Assembly: GCA_963575645.1 (NCBI GenBank)
Contig: OY754476.1
Span: forward strand, 2,728,001 to 2,792,000
Length of the DNA: 64,000 bases
Source of the DNA: Xanthostigma xanthostigma
Lineage: Eukaryota; Arthropoda; Insecta; Raphidioptera; Raphidiidae
Direction: 5' to 3'
Shown piece after piece: positions 35,247 through 46,134 of this stretch. The notes under the pieces are model-generated. The model saw nothing but the letters and a program-made list of their open reading frames with translations. It was not told where the DNA came from and did no database searches. Position 1 is the stretch's first letter. Each line of letters starts with the position of its first letter. Position numbers and translations under genes: made by a program.

Positions 35247-35267
35247 TGTATATATATAGATTATATA

Positions 35268-35515
35268 CTAGCGGTTTGCCCGCGACTTCGTTCTTGTGAT
35301 ATAGGTGATATATTTGACCCAGTGAAATTATTTTATATAAAACCCACCCCATTCGACTAGTCTATTCAAAAGACCGTCGACTATGTATTTCTTTAGTCTC
35401 ACGTTTTCAGCTTAATCAGTTTCAAGGACACAGCTTATTCCTTATGAAGTTTTCAACCCCCATTTTCATCCCTTTAGGATACGATTTCGATACCGGCCCG
35501 AGTTCGATTACCGTC
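35268..35515 (-). mobile_element. Helitron-like 3' end
   Basis: Minus strand ends GAACGAAGTCGCGGGCAAAC, CGCTAG|T, a typical insect Helitron-like 3' terminus. The 5' end was not located; the region to the right is mixed with other repeats. Confidence 0.55.
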
Positions 35516-35627
35516 AGGTGCGCGCAACAATTTGTTTTTTTTTTATTTATTATTTTTTAGTATACCTATAATATATAGATACTATATAAAATTTTCGACT
35601 AATTTATCAGAATAATACTTGAGCTAA

Positions 35628-35747
35628 AAAAACAATATTTGCACTAAACCTGCGAAAAAAAAACAACATTTGCAGTAAACCTGCGAAAATTTTAATGTCT
35701 GCTTCTGTTTTCTTATTTACCTATTATTTGCAGTAAACCTGCGAACA
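35628..35747 (+). repeat. Three-copy CAGTAAACCTGCGAA repeat
   Basis: TTTGCACTAAACCTGCGAAA, TTTGCAGTAAACCTGCGAAA and TTTGCAGTAAACCTGCGAAC occur near 35637, 35669 and 35727. Spacing is uneven (roughly 30 and 57 bp). They abut the large inverted repeat that follows. Confidence 0.7.
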
Positions 35748-36002
35748 AATTAAAAATGTTTTACGAGAACGCATTACAGAAGTGAAACTTCTAGCTGCAA
35801 ATCATACGGTTGCATTTGGACAAGAGGAAAAAATGTGTTACGAGATAGTTTCACGTTCAGACTAACTTAGCTTGTACAGACGAAATATCTGAACGTGAAA
35901 CTATCTCGTAACACATTTTTTCCACTTGTCCAAATGCAATCGTATGATTTGCTACTTGAAATTTCGCTTTTGTAATGCATTCTCGTAAAACATTTTTAAT
36001 TT
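35748..36002. repeat. Long inverted repeat, 114-bp arms
   Basis: Arms 35748-35861 and 35888-36002 are reverse complements with a handful of differences (outer AATTAAAAATGTTTTACGAG; inner ACGAGATAGTTTCACGTTCA). The loop is 26 bases. It is a foldback structure without coding content. Confidence 0.85.
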
Positions 36003-36350
36003 TTTATTTAATTTTTAACTCCCAAAATTCGGATTTTTGTAAAAAGAAAACATAAGTAGATTTTCTCAAAACGCGTTTCCGACCCCCAAGTGATAGAGGT
36101 TAAATCATTGAAAATTAGTCATAGTTTCTTCTCCCGAGAGGAATACGAGCAATTACCGGCCACCTGCTGTTTAAATCTCGACCACTATTTAAGGTACAAT
36201 TTTCGAGTTTCAGCACAAATATTCAGTTTTTGATTAGGATGTTTAAAAAGTACAAAATAAAAATTAAATTAAAAATTTAAAGAACTCCTGTCGCAAAAAT
36301 GCAAATCTTTAAACTGTAAGAAATAAATTTTTAATTTCTGTATTATTATC

Positions 36351-36512
36351 TAGCCCGATGCACCGACTATTTCTTCGCTTATGAAATATTTAATTCGTAA
36401 ATGCATCAAAAACCACTGTAAATGACAAAAGTGCCAATGCGTCAGAGGTCCCCGACGCATTTTTGAATCACATCTTTCATCCAAACGAAGAACTAGTCGG
36501 TGCTTTGGGCCA
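36351..36512. mobile_element. Small TIR element
   Basis: GCCCGATGCACCGACTATTT, CTTCGCTTATGAAA at the left and TTTCATCCAAACGAAGAACT, AGTCGGTGCTTTGGGC at the right are imperfect inverted termini of about 36 bp. The centre has a TGCGTC...GACGCA palindrome. Confidence 0.6.
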
Positions 36513-36630
36513 GATATAGTACAAATTGATTGTTTATTACTTTTTAAAGGTTTATTTTTTCCGTCGGATGTTTAAGCTTTTAATTAAAACACTGGCATTC
36601 ATTTAGAAAAACCTCATTTTTCGCACGGTC

Positions 36631-36822
36631 AGCTGTATGTGACTTGCTCACGTGTATCGAATCCACAAAATCTTTATGCTTTTGCAAAAGATCGTAGAAC
36701 AAAAAGCATGGCTAGGATCGGGCCGTCTTTATTATTAGAATCTTGCTTGTATTTATGAATTTTTTAATTATATCAATTGTACAAACTGATTCCACGCGGG
36801 CGAAGTCGCGGGTAAAAGCTAG
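36631..36822 (+). mobile_element. Helitron-like 3' end
   Basis: CCACGCGGGCGAAGTCGCGG, GTAAAAGCTAG|T is a clear 3' hairpin and CTAG terminus followed by T. The preceding 150 bp match 8529-8705. The 5' end was not found; the copy may include the preceding TIR element. Confidence 0.6.
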
Positions 36823-37467
36823 TACGTCAATGAAAAAATAGAAATCTTTCAAAAATACAGTCACCAACGCGTTAATGAGAATTAAATAATATCAAAATGT
36901 TTCATACTTTTTAAATAACCGATTAGTTAGAAGTTTTGGGTCGAGGATTTTTAAAATTTAACTTTTGTAGCGATTTCAAAATTTGTATAATTTTTTTACT
37001 TGGCTTACCATTGCAGAATTGTTTTACAAAGTTAAAAATAAAATATCGATATAAGTAATATATATGGTTGTATATTTGTGTATGTAGTTTCGTCGATCAA
37101 TAATATATAAATGAAATGAACAAATAACAAAACAAAATGTGTTTACAGAAACAAATACACATAAAATATAATGTTTGTAATACGTACAGCATTAGACAGA
37201 GTCTGTTTTTAGCATTTGTGGCTGATATTAACAATATGTCCGCTGTTAATATGAAAACTTGCCAAATAATGTATTATATTGTTTATTAGACTTCAATTGT
37301 TGTTATTAACGAATTGACGTTTTTGATTCTATAAATGCATCATTTGAACTACCTAGAAATCGAACTGGGATTGGAAAATAATCACGTGATTATGAACGAT
37401 TCGAGTCAAGAATTATCTGAATATTTTTGAAAACGCTAATGACCTGTGTTGTCGATCGTTTTGTAAT

Positions 37468-37481
37468 TCTCTCTCTCTCTC
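37468..37481 (+). repeat. CT dinucleotide microsatellite
   Basis: CTCTCTCTCTCTC run in a small pyrimidine-rich patch. Confidence 0.8.
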
Positions 37482-37714
37482 GTCGTTCTCTCGGAAGTTG
37501 TGGGCAGTCAATATGTGACTGTTTTTCTGTTAAAAAAATAAATAAATGAAAATTTCAGATCTGAATAGCTTATAGGAGGTCTAAACCGAATTTTGTTGAT
37601 CTGTCCGCTTCATGAACCAATTTTGATCGAACTTTTATCATAGTGTTTTTAAATATCAGGAAATATCATCGCGGTTCCATTAAAATAGGGCTGAGTTTTA
37701 ATTAAAATACTGAC

Positions 37715-37750
37715 ATTGACGTGAGCGAAGCCGCGGATATAGGTCGCTAG
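37715..37750 (+). mobile_element. Helitron-like 3' end
   Basis: GACGTGAGCGAAGCCGCGGA, TATAGGTCGCTAG|T has the hairpin-like GC-rich core and CTAG end followed by T. Upstream extent is not defined. Confidence 0.5.
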
Positions 37751-38087
37751 TTAAAAAATAAAATATTGTAATTTTTTACAGTAATAATATCCAAAGCCAC
37801 GATAATTTCTGCAAATTCAAGTAAAATCTCGAATCTTGTCTAATAAAAGGTATTGAATAAATGATAGTATGGGTTCAATCATACTAAGCGTCCGTATCTC
37901 ATCTGGTTAACAGGTAGTACTTGATCCTGTATAAAGAGGTTTTCTTATAATTTTTTTTACTTTTGTAACAGTTACGAGCGATTGTTTGAAATTAGAAACA
38001 TAAAACCATGCTTCGCTGAGTTTAGATTTTGTTTATGAGATATCGATAAGTATGTTGCAATATGATTTTCTAACTCTTAAGTATGCC

Positions 38088-38163
38088 ACCAGGCTACAAA
38101 CAGGCAGCTAAGTGATCCTATAAGCATTCCTTTTTTCCTTTTGAGGCACGGAAGCCTAAAAAT
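38088..38163 (-). repeat. GGTTCCGTAC repeat, fragment
   Basis: AGTGATCCTATAAGCATTCC, TTTTTTCCTTTTGAGGCACG, GAAGCCTAAAA is the reverse of the left end of 15999-16549. Confidence 0.6.
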
Positions 38164-38209
38164 AATAAAAACAGATATTTCACTCCAGAATCTTTAAAGT
38201 ATTCAATTT

Positions 38210-38455
38210 CAGACTAAGTTACGATTTTATTTATTCGTATTTATTGAACTAAAAACTCTCGCAGTTGCTATAATATTCAAAGTACTTCGATTTTGTAGTC
38301 CTATGTATAAACAACCTTAGTAGGCCGCGCAAAAACGTCACATGTTTTTTGTAACGCCAACTCACCGAGTTGCTCCTTCAAGAAATACACAAAACGCACC
38401 TAAAAAAGTTTTACTTCTATAATCGTTCTTGCCACGCGACGTAATAAGCGAGAGA
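38210..38455 (+). repeat. 250-bp dispersed repeat, copy 2
   Basis: Collinear with 26085-26335, ending ACGCACCTAAAAAAGTTTTA, CTTCTATAATCG. Function unknown. Confidence 0.65.
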
Positions 38456-39387
38456 GAGAACACAAAATTACAATAAAGATACTAAACGAATTTTGCTGTA
38501 TGTGTTGTCAAGCATTCATAATATTTAATATTTCTCTCTCACTTTCAGTGTATATTAGCAAACACGTGGTATATAAATTTTGCTTTTAATTAATTCATTA
38601 AGTTCCTTCAAGTCTCTGGAACGGTATAGTATGACTATGAACCATCCTCAACGCTTATAGATTGAATAACTGATCTTACGTTATGCAATGTTCTAAAATA
38701 CTTTTATCATTAGAGAAACATATTATTTATTCGGTAGATGTACGTCTTTAAGTTTGCTTTTGAAATTAATTTATTATAAAGAATAAAGTGTTTTAGTGTT
38801 ATTGTTATTAAAAACAATTTGTAATTTAAACAATTTAAATTTAATTTTGTGTAGTGAATGTGTGAATAGTCTTGTACTGTTTTTCTAATATTATTGGTGA
38901 CTGAAATTTGACTGGTTTGAATCACTGTGTTTTTGGACATCTGTTCGTTTATAGTGATGATACAATTCATTATTGTAAGTAGTTTTTATATTTATTTATA
39001 CAAAATTCATTTATAATATTATTGAAACACGTATTTTTATTATTTTAAATGAAACAAACGTTCAGAAAGTAGAGAACTCTGAAAGACATTCTTGTGAATG
39101 TCACTCAGCCCCGGATCTACGATTTTTTCGAACCGGGGCAGAAACTTGATAATGGCGCCCCCTGTCTCCAGCGTTTGAGATAAATTACTTAAAAAAACTC
39201 ACAAATATATAATGGTTGGCATTTTTCGTGAACAGGAAACCGTCTGAAAACAAGCAGATTGAGTAAACCGGAAAATGCACAGATTGGATGTGGTTTTCAA
39301 CCATGTTATATTATGATTTTGGTGCCCCCTGAAACTGCAACCCGGGGCAGGTTCCCCGGTTCATAAAGAAGAGAAAATTTTCAATAA

Positions 39388-39616
39388 AAAAATAAAATAT
39401 AGTTTAAAAAAAACTAAAAAACACGCTTTATATCGGACTAAAAAGTAAAAAATAATTGTTTTAAAATAAGCTTAAAAAGCGTTGGGCGCTCGATGTACGA
39501 AAATGTGGAACAAAGCGCCCCACGCTTTTTAAGCTTATTTTAAAACAATTATTTTTTACTTTTTAGTCCGATATAAAGCGTGTTTTTTAGTTTTTTTTAA
39601 ACTATATTTTATTTTT
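39388..39616. repeat. Long inverted repeat, 103-bp arms
   Basis: 39388-39490 and 39514-39616 are reverse complements with one mismatch; the loop is 23 bases. Inner words GCTTAAAAAGCGTTGGGCGC, outer AACTAAAAAACACGCTTTAT. The same outer words form the inverted repeat at 55119-55320, so this is a repeat family (foldback family D). Confidence 0.85.
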
Positions 39617-39655
39617 CACTTTTTAGTTTGAGGATCTATAAAAGAATTTATTAAT

Positions 39656-39860
39656 CCTGGGGGTCCTAATAAGGATAATGGGAAACTGTTATCAAATTAT
39701 TGCATTGTCATCGGTCCTTGATACGTATGCAAAGTTTCAAATTAATCAGACTTCGGGAAATTGGTGAAAATTATGCTCAAAGATTCCGTTACGGACATAC
39801 ATACTTAGTTACAACCCAAACTAATATAAAGCGTATAAAAAAGTCCCACTTCCGGGACTA
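39656..39860 (+). repeat. Probable insect repeat tail
   Basis: AAGTTTCAAATTAATCAGAC, TTCGGGAAATTGGTGAAAAT, GGACATACATAC and ACTAATATAAAGCGTATAAA. The last word recurs at 55588 after another family D foldback, suggesting both belong to one larger repeat. Confidence 0.45.
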
Positions 39861-39969
39861 TATAGTTTTAATTTAACGTTGAAAATAGGGTTCGCGCGGC
39901 CGTTACAGTCCGAGCGGTGCGCCTGTTTAGAAAGTACAAAATATTTTTTATTTAATAATTATTAATTAA

Positions 39970-40035
39970 TTTTTTGTTTTTTTTTTTATTTATTTGAAGA
40001 GTTCTATTCAGACGTTAATTAAAGATTTGATAATT
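39970..40035 (-). mobile_element. Foldback family A, terminal fragment
   Basis: TTATTTATTTGAAGAGTTCT, ATTCAGACGTTAATTAAAGA matches the outer edge of the right arm of family A. The rest is absent. Confidence 0.5.
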
Positions 40036-41723
40036 AATAACAGTCTAATTTTTTGAAATCGTGATAGTTGATCCCCTGTCTTTTGTGAAATTTATATTGT
40101 GTTTATTCTATTGTATTAAATTCTGTTTTGAACAGAAAATTCCAATTGAACTGACCCTAGTCTTATGATTCGTTTTGATTTAACATAATTAAGCTTGATA
40201 TTTTATTAAAACAAAATTTTAATTATTTAATCAGTAAAAAGAAAAAAAAAGTTTCATTGAAGTATTTTTTATTTCTTTCGGAATTTTGTTCACGTCTGTC
40301 ATGAACTTGTAAAACAATTAAAATTGTATTATTAACAAGGAAAAAACATCACCACAAACATATGTCGCTTAGGGGTTAATTGTCCTTGTGGTTTTTATAC
40401 GACAGTGAAACGTGAAAGACAAAAAAACTCTTCAAAGAGATCAAATAGAATACAAGCCCGTAGTAGAACTTTTTGACAATATATACCACACGTTCAGTTG
40501 AAAATAGACGGTAGTAAAATACTTTTATGTCAAGTATTGTTTTATCTTCAACATCCGGACTCCGGAGACAATTTTGTATTTAATAATAAAAAAGTGATAT
40601 TATTTCTGATTGTTCAGCTGAACAAAAAAACATCTGCTTATATGTAGGTAATGTTACAATAGTTAAAAATGTATACTGTATGTTTTTATACTTGTCAGTA
40701 TATATTTTATGGCAGCAAAGCAGAAATGTATATGTCGAGTTTTTGAACACTTGTAGCAGTGCCAAGTCCTGCCAACAAAATAATGAATATTGTAATATAG
40801 TATTTTAATATGTATTTAAATGCTTCAATATTAATTGTTTTACAGACTATACATTTTAACCCACTTACACGTTCCTTAAATTATTTCATTTGATGAAATT
40901 AGACGCTAATAAAAATAGTTGTCGAGCGTCTATAATGTAAAAAAATTAAAGCAAATAAAAATAGCACCTGCAGTGGGATTCGACCGCGAAACTAAATACG
41001 TACGTAAGCTTTAAAAATCGGTGTCTTAGATTTTTTATTTTACAATTTCTGATCCATAATTAAGAACCAAACCATGTATAAATGCGCAGACAGGAAAACC
41101 GTATAGGTAACATTAATTAATATATTATTATAAGATTTGTAATTAATTATTTGAAATAATAATTATATTATAAAATACTCAACAATAATATGCAATAATA
41201 GCTATTGTAGTTTTCAAGTTATAGCGTTTTTAATTTTTTCAAGAAAATTTTATAAAACCGCGTCTAACTCCTAAACCAAACGAGATACAGAGTTGAGTGT
41301 GGTTTCATTGGATTCAGCGTGATTTTTTCCATAAGTACACATAGTATTAACCGTATCCGAACTCTCTATATATTTTGTGTACATTAATGGTAGAGTTTCA
41401 AATATTTCATTCGTGTATTTGAAATAAATTTAATTTTCTTCTGAGGGAAATTTGTTTACCACGAGGCGTAAACATCTGGTTTGTTGGACAGAAGGGTTTG
41501 GTTTTCAGATTTATGATTTATAACAGCGGTATCAAACGTTTTTTTCCTTCATACTATGTTGACTATCCAAAGTATTTCTTGATTTTCATATTCTAATTTA
41601 AAAAAAAGGAGCTATATTATTGTACCTTCGTATACTGAGCTGCAAAAAAAATATGTAATTTACGTTGAAAAAAAAACAGAAAAACTAAAAACTTAAAAAA
41701 CACTGTGTACTTCTATGATAATT
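40036..41723. other. No gene recognised
   Basis: AT-rich. A 61-codon minus frame (40580-40765) is not recognisable. Confidence 0.45.
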
Positions 41724-41835
41724 GAATGTGAAACATCTATTGACGCGTTTGGTTGGGAGTAAAACCGTGCAATTGTGGCGACGCTTTCACGGAACGACAT
41801 TTTATAGAAGGATGTTCCGTTTGTGTGCGCATGGC
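41724..41835 (+). repeat. GCGCGTTTGGTTGGGAG repeat, copy 1
   Basis: AATGTGAAACATCTATTGAC, GCGTTTGGTTGGGAGTAAAA, CCGTGCAATTG, GGAACGACATTTTATAGAAG, GATGTTCCGTTTGTG. Aligns with 53832-53945 and, inverted, with 54880-54918. Confidence 0.65.
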
Positions 41836-42845
41836 TTTAGTTGAAAGCGACATCTAGACAACAGAGCAATATTAATTTAGTAGAATTTCGCTTAAATTAA
41901 TGTTTTACATATGCCGGGGTTACCGCGACGGCTTTTTTTCACTATGACGCTTTTAACGCCGTTCTACTGTCGTCAAGATAACTTTACGTTGGTGAAACTA
42001 ATACAGTAGAACATCTTAATTTAAACCTCGACAAAATGAAAACCTCCAAAACCCGAAGAAATGTTTTGTTCCCTTCCCTTCAAGCTCCAAAACCTCCATT
42101 ACTCGAAATCTCAACCCTCTATAGATCTGAATAATCAGTGAGTCCCTACAAGCCATTTCGCTACATATTTTCCCTTCATAACTCGAAAAAGAAATTGGAC
42201 CTCTGTATCTCGAACATAGCAACTCGAAATTCGTTAGAATCAATCTTAGCCTCCACAAGTGGAATATTTCCTTACAAAATCCTTCATAAATCTAAAACTC
42301 TATAACTAGGATTTTTGGGCATTTCCTTTGACATTCGACTTACAAGGTTCTACTGTACTTGTTCGGTCACTATTGGCTGTTGACTCGACACTTTGTGATG
42401 TCAATGCAGCTAACTTAAACTGGTATTAAAATAATACAACAGGCTGCCAAATGCAACGCGTTGTTAAGTATAAGGGAGGCATGCTTGTATTAATTTATCT
42501 GACATTAATTACAATAATACTAATTTTCCAATACCAAACATATGCAATTCTGTTCTGAAATATCGGAATTTTTGACACGTTTGACATCCTGTGATAAATT
42601 CATTGAACGGTCAGAGATGCACCCTGTATATTTGTATATATAAAAGGTTATGAAGGGCTTATTCTCATGTGATGTTATTCACACTGCAGCACGGGGTTGT
42701 TCATCGATTATAATCAGCGCTTTGCTATTCTATATTAAATCCTTGGTAGCGAGCTGAGATTCGCCACCTTGCATACAATTACGGCATTATGGATTAATGT
42801 GGATAGAGTGCTATATATAATATATATACATATATACCGGGTGAA
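41836..42845. other. No gene recognised
   Basis: An 80-codon minus frame (42016-42258) has no family signature. TATA-rich runs at 42810-42835 precede the SINE head. Confidence 0.4.
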
Positions 42846-42890
42846 CCGAGCGGTGTAGCGTGGTGGTGAAAACACTAGACTCGCATTCGG
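42846..42890 (+). mobile_element. SINE head fragment
   Basis: CCGAGCGGTGTAGCGTGGTG, GTGAAAACACTAGACTCGCA, TTCGG is the tRNA-like head of the SINE family (A box TAGCGTGGTGG) in plus orientation. It ends abruptly where the Helitron-like element begins, so no B box follows. Confidence 0.6.
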
Positions 42891-42892
42891 AC

Positions 42893-43579
42893 GGTTTGGT
42901 TGAACGCGCTAATCTCAGAAACTACTGGTTCGAATTGAAAAGAAAAATGTTTGTTGGATAGCCCATTTATCGAGGAAGGCTATAGGCTATATAATATCAC
43001 GCTACGACCAATTGGAGCGGAAAATCAATGAAAAATGTTGCAAGATGTATCTCAAAATTAGTCCGTCCGACAAATATTATCAGGTGAAATGCCTTAACTA
43101 AATATTGCAATATTAACGCGTGAAGTTTACAAGCTCGGATAGCTCAGTCGGTAGAGTGTAAGACTCTTGATGCCAGGGTCTAGGGTTCAAGCCCCACGTC
43201 GGCGAATATATTTTTATTTTTTTCATTTTCTACATTGCTTTCTTCTAAAGCTTACATTTTAATTTATTAAAATTTTATTACGACTAATTAAAATTAAATG
43301 AATTTAATTAATAGCCCATTTGAAAACTGTTACAACTATAGGCAACTATATAAAAATAATTTTACTACAGTGTTTTCAATTAAATACTTATTATATTAAA
43401 AGAAATTTATTACTTAAAAAAATATAAATACTGACAAAAACTTTTGAACGGTAACGTCGATCATTATAAAGTTTGGACACAACATTCATCTCGGTAAACT
43501 AAGATCAATGTGCGTACTCATGTCCCTTCCTTCCCCATTCGTTCTTTGGCACCTGGGTGAAACCGGGCGGGACCGCTAT
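42893..43579 (+). mobile_element. Helitron-like element with tRNA-Lys insert, copy A
   Basis: Collinear with the reverse complement of 50021-50629: GAACGCGCTAATCTCAGAAA, GTTGGATAGCCCATTTATCG, AGGAAGGCTATAGGCTATAT, the tRNA-like part, CATTGCTTTCTTCTAAAGCT, CAACATTCATCTCGGTAAAC, and the end GGGTGAAACCGGGCGGGACC, GCTAT. The 5' TC terminus is replaced by a SINE head. CTAT stands for CTAG at the 3' end. It is about 80 bp longer than copy B. Confidence 0.7.
43133..43204 (+). tRNA. tRNA-Lys(CUU)-derived sequence in repeat
   Basis: 72 bases with A box TAGCTCAGTCGG, anticodon loop CTCTTGA giving CUU, and B box GGTTCAAGCCC; the 3' end reads CCCCACGTCGGCG. It closely follows animal tRNA-Lys(CUU) (GACTCTT and AGGGTC in place) but the acceptor and anticodon stems are mismatched (GTAAGA against TGCCAG). 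It is followed by ATATATTTTTATTTTTTTC, and lies inside a repeated element. I judge it a tRNA-derived segment and not a working gene. Confidence 0.5.
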
Positions 43580-44391
43580 ATAATATACAATGCTTTTCAT
43601 ATGGAGAAATAGGTATGTGCACAATCTAGCGTCATTATCAAATCAAAACTGACAATGTTTTCTGCAACTGAGCATTAGTATTTTTTAATTTCATGGCCAT
43701 TGTCCAATTATTATCTTAAGCGTTTCTCAAGATATTTGGGTTTTATCGTACACAAGGTATAAATCATACTGCTATACAATACCTATAGACAGACTCCATA
43801 CATTGCAATGTGTACTATGGTGCTAAACTCCGGTTATTGATTATATTATGTTTGTATATATACTTTATTTATTAGCTATTAATAAACATTAAATTCACCA
43901 TTGTAAGTAGTTGTTTTAGACGATCGAGTAAGTAAACAAGATGAGCACAGTTTTACATTCAGATTTGAATAATCAATAAAGAAAACAATTTGTCGGATTT
44001 AAAAATATTCATTTGAACAAGCCTGGCACGTTTTGAAACGTGATTTTTCTCATTTTTGTTTATTTTAATATTGGCTGTTTTCATCACTTTGTCTATATTT
44101 AGTTTAGCTATTTTTTAGTAATAATAAATATGATTTTAATCTTTTGAAGACAAAATGCAACTTCCAAAAATTTACATCTATTCAAATACAGGTCTTTTCA
44201 TTGAGCGTAAACCTGGTAAGAATTGAATGTATAAAACTGTATAAAATCATTCAGAGACGTACCTCCGAAATTTTTGACTGTCTGTTTGTTTGTACCGTGC
44301 ATATATTTAATAATTAACTAAAAAAAGAAAAAATAAATCAAAGTAACAAAACGTAGATAAGACAAAAAATAGATTCAATAAGATTATATAA
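43580..44391. other. No gene recognised
   Basis: AT-rich without frames over 60 codons. No repeat termini seen. Confidence 0.45.
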
Positions 44392-44505
44392 GGGAGGGTT
44401 TACAAATTACGTGAGGCAAATTTGGCGATTTTTCAACCCCCCCTCTCCCCTTTGCTGAGATGCCGTGAGATTTTGCTCGACCACCCCTTTAATATCACTT
44501 TTTTT
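44392..44505 (+). repeat. ACGTGAG / CCCCCCTC insect repeat fragment
   Basis: AAATTACGTGAGGCAAATTT, TTTTTCAACCCCCCCTCTCC, CCTTTGCTGAGATGCCGTGA, GATTTTGCTCGACCACCCCT is the layout of a widespread insect repeat (ACGTGA, C-run, GTGA, C-run). It directly precedes the LINE remnant. Confidence 0.45.
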
Positions 44506-44510
44506 AATTT

Positions 44511-44834
44511 AACAAGCTTCGAGTCATCAAACCTACAGTATTGAAATGGATCAACCTGCCCATAAATCGCAAAGAAAATACTGTGCTGACCCGACTGAGA
44601 ATTGGCCACACCTTATTAACGCATAGCCACCTGTTCAGAAGAACCGACCCGGACATCTGCCCCACATGCAATACAACACTAACCGTTCATCATATCCTCA
44701 CCGAATGTCAAGCATATGCCTACAATAGAATACAACTCCCCGCTCAACTTCAAGACATCCTCAGTGACAACAGAGGAAATATTGAAAAATTATTCCAGTT
44801 CTTAAAAAATACCGACCTCTATAACAAAATCTAA
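44511..44834 (+). pseudogene. LINE reverse transcriptase C-terminal remnant
   Basis: The frame stays open from 44511 and ends at TAA 44832-44834, about 107 codons. Seen: RVIKP, then LTRLRIGHTLLTHSHLF, then CPTC-N9-H-N4-C (a zinc-knuckle-like CCHC set in CPTCNTTLTVHHILTEC), then a short tail ending LYNKI. Known: this stretch lies at the C terminus, after RNase H, of I/R1-type insect LINE polyproteins of the Jockey group. The 3' UTR includes GCTAATGGCCTTGCTGCCGA and ends in a poly(A) run at 44919-44932. The upstream reverse transcriptase, endonuclease and RNase H are missing, so it is a 5'-truncated insertion. It abuts an unrelated repeat at 44505. Confidence 0.8.
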
Positions 44835-44984
44835 GCAACAGTTAAACCTCGTTACTTTCAGCAACCTACTTCATACTTAGAGCTAATGGCCTTGCTGCCG
44901 AAGCCTCATAATATATAAAAAAAAAAAAAATTAAATTTTCAATTGAATTTTGAAAGTTATATCTATCAAAAGTTAGTTAAAATT

Positions 44985-45215
44985 AACGTCTGATAACTCT
45001 TCAATAAATGAAATTATCGACCAATATTTCAGACAACGTATTAACAAAAATTATACAATTACAATTCAATTAATTGACGTTTCGATCCGAATTTCTACCT
45101 CAATTCCGACGAAAGTCCAAATCCAGATCGAAACGTCAATTAATTGAATTAAATGTATATGTTAATATATTGTCTGAAATATTAGTCGATAATTTTATTT
45201 ATTAAAAAGTAAGTT
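44985..45215. mobile_element. Foldback element family A, complete short copy
   Basis: The left arm (TTAACGTCTGATAACTC, AATGAAATTATCGACCAATA, TTGACGTTTCGATCCG) is inverse to the right arm (AGATCGAAACGTCAATTAAT, ATTAGTCGATAATTTTATTT). The arms are almost adjacent. The right arm on the plus strand carries CCGACGA...GATCGAAACGTC with TCAATT before and AATTGA after, able to pair. Confidence 0.7.
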
Positions 45216-45589
45216 AAGAAATTAATTTGTTTGGAAAATCCATAATTTTCGTTATTTTGATAAGTACTTATTTATTAATTTTTGAAAAGTTTTTAATCGT
45301 AGGTATAAAATCTGTTTTGAAAGTACGTTGTGGAGCGAGAAAAACGTTGATCGTGTGGTATTTCAGAGCAATACTTTGGTGGTTGGTAAGAGGGTGAGTA
45401 AAGCGCGATTAGGGCAAGGGGTAAGCTGCTGTTACGTGCAACCCTCTGTCTCCGTCACGGCTTCACCAATCTTCTTACTGTTCATTTCTATAGGGTGTTT
45501 TTTTTAAATACTAGTGAACAATTTTTAACTACTTGTAAACGCACAAACTTCAAAGAAATAAATTAGAGTCTAGAAAAACTAAAAAAAAT

Positions 45590-46074
45590 GCCTAGTGCGA
45601 GTTGGACTCGCGCACCGAGAGTTCCGTACAAACTTGTACGTATATAAATAGTTCACCCATCACGGGAATCGAGTCTCGAAAATTTTTCCCGCTTGGCCGT
45701 TGGAAAACTGTCGTCTCCATAACATCGACAAAAGTCGCGGTCAGTTCGCTAACTAAGCGTGTAATTGCAATGAGTTCAGATTTGTATCTCGTGGCTATAT
45801 CTGATAGTATAGTTGTCGTACCGTGTTGTATGCGAGATTTCTTATATTGTGCTTTTGGATTAGAAGTGCGTAGCGTGTTTTTACGGTTTAAAAACATTAT
45901 TTTTTTGTGATGTAACTACAAATTTACTCGTGCTATAAGAAATTGCTTCTTGCCAAACATGATTATAGGTCAACGGGAAGTACCCTATAGGTTTTGATTC
46001 CCAAGAGTCTTGACAGATAGACAGACGGAGAACAAAGTCGTCCTTTTTTTCTTTTGATGTACGGAATCCTAAAA
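45590..46074 (-). mobile_element. GGTTCCGTAC repeat, reversed copy
   Basis: Begins GCGAGTTGGACTCGCGCACC, GAGAGTTCCGTAC and ends GATGTACGGAATCCTAAAAA, the reverse of 15999-16549, with AACGGGAAGTACCCTATAGG and GTTTTGATTCCCAAG shared. The two overlapping opposite frames of about 100 codons here are products of the repeat. Confidence 0.75.
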
Positions 46075-46134
46075 AAACACTTTTATAGCAATGTGGACAA
46101 AAAAATAAAAATAATTTTTCAATAAAAATATTTT

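Noticed and set aside
35628-35747. CRISPR-like array from three similar 20-bp words
   Set aside because: Spacing is uneven, only three units, eukaryotic repeat-rich context and no associated genes.
39109-39365. hAT MITE with CAGCCCCGGATCTACG terminus
   Set aside because: No matching inverted right terminus or 8-bp duplication was found; the GGGGC words alone are not enough.
45592-45910. Two overlapping opposite frames of about 100 codons
   Set aside because: They lie inside a reversed copy of the GGTTCCGTAC repeat, and the repeat's other copy does not keep the frames.
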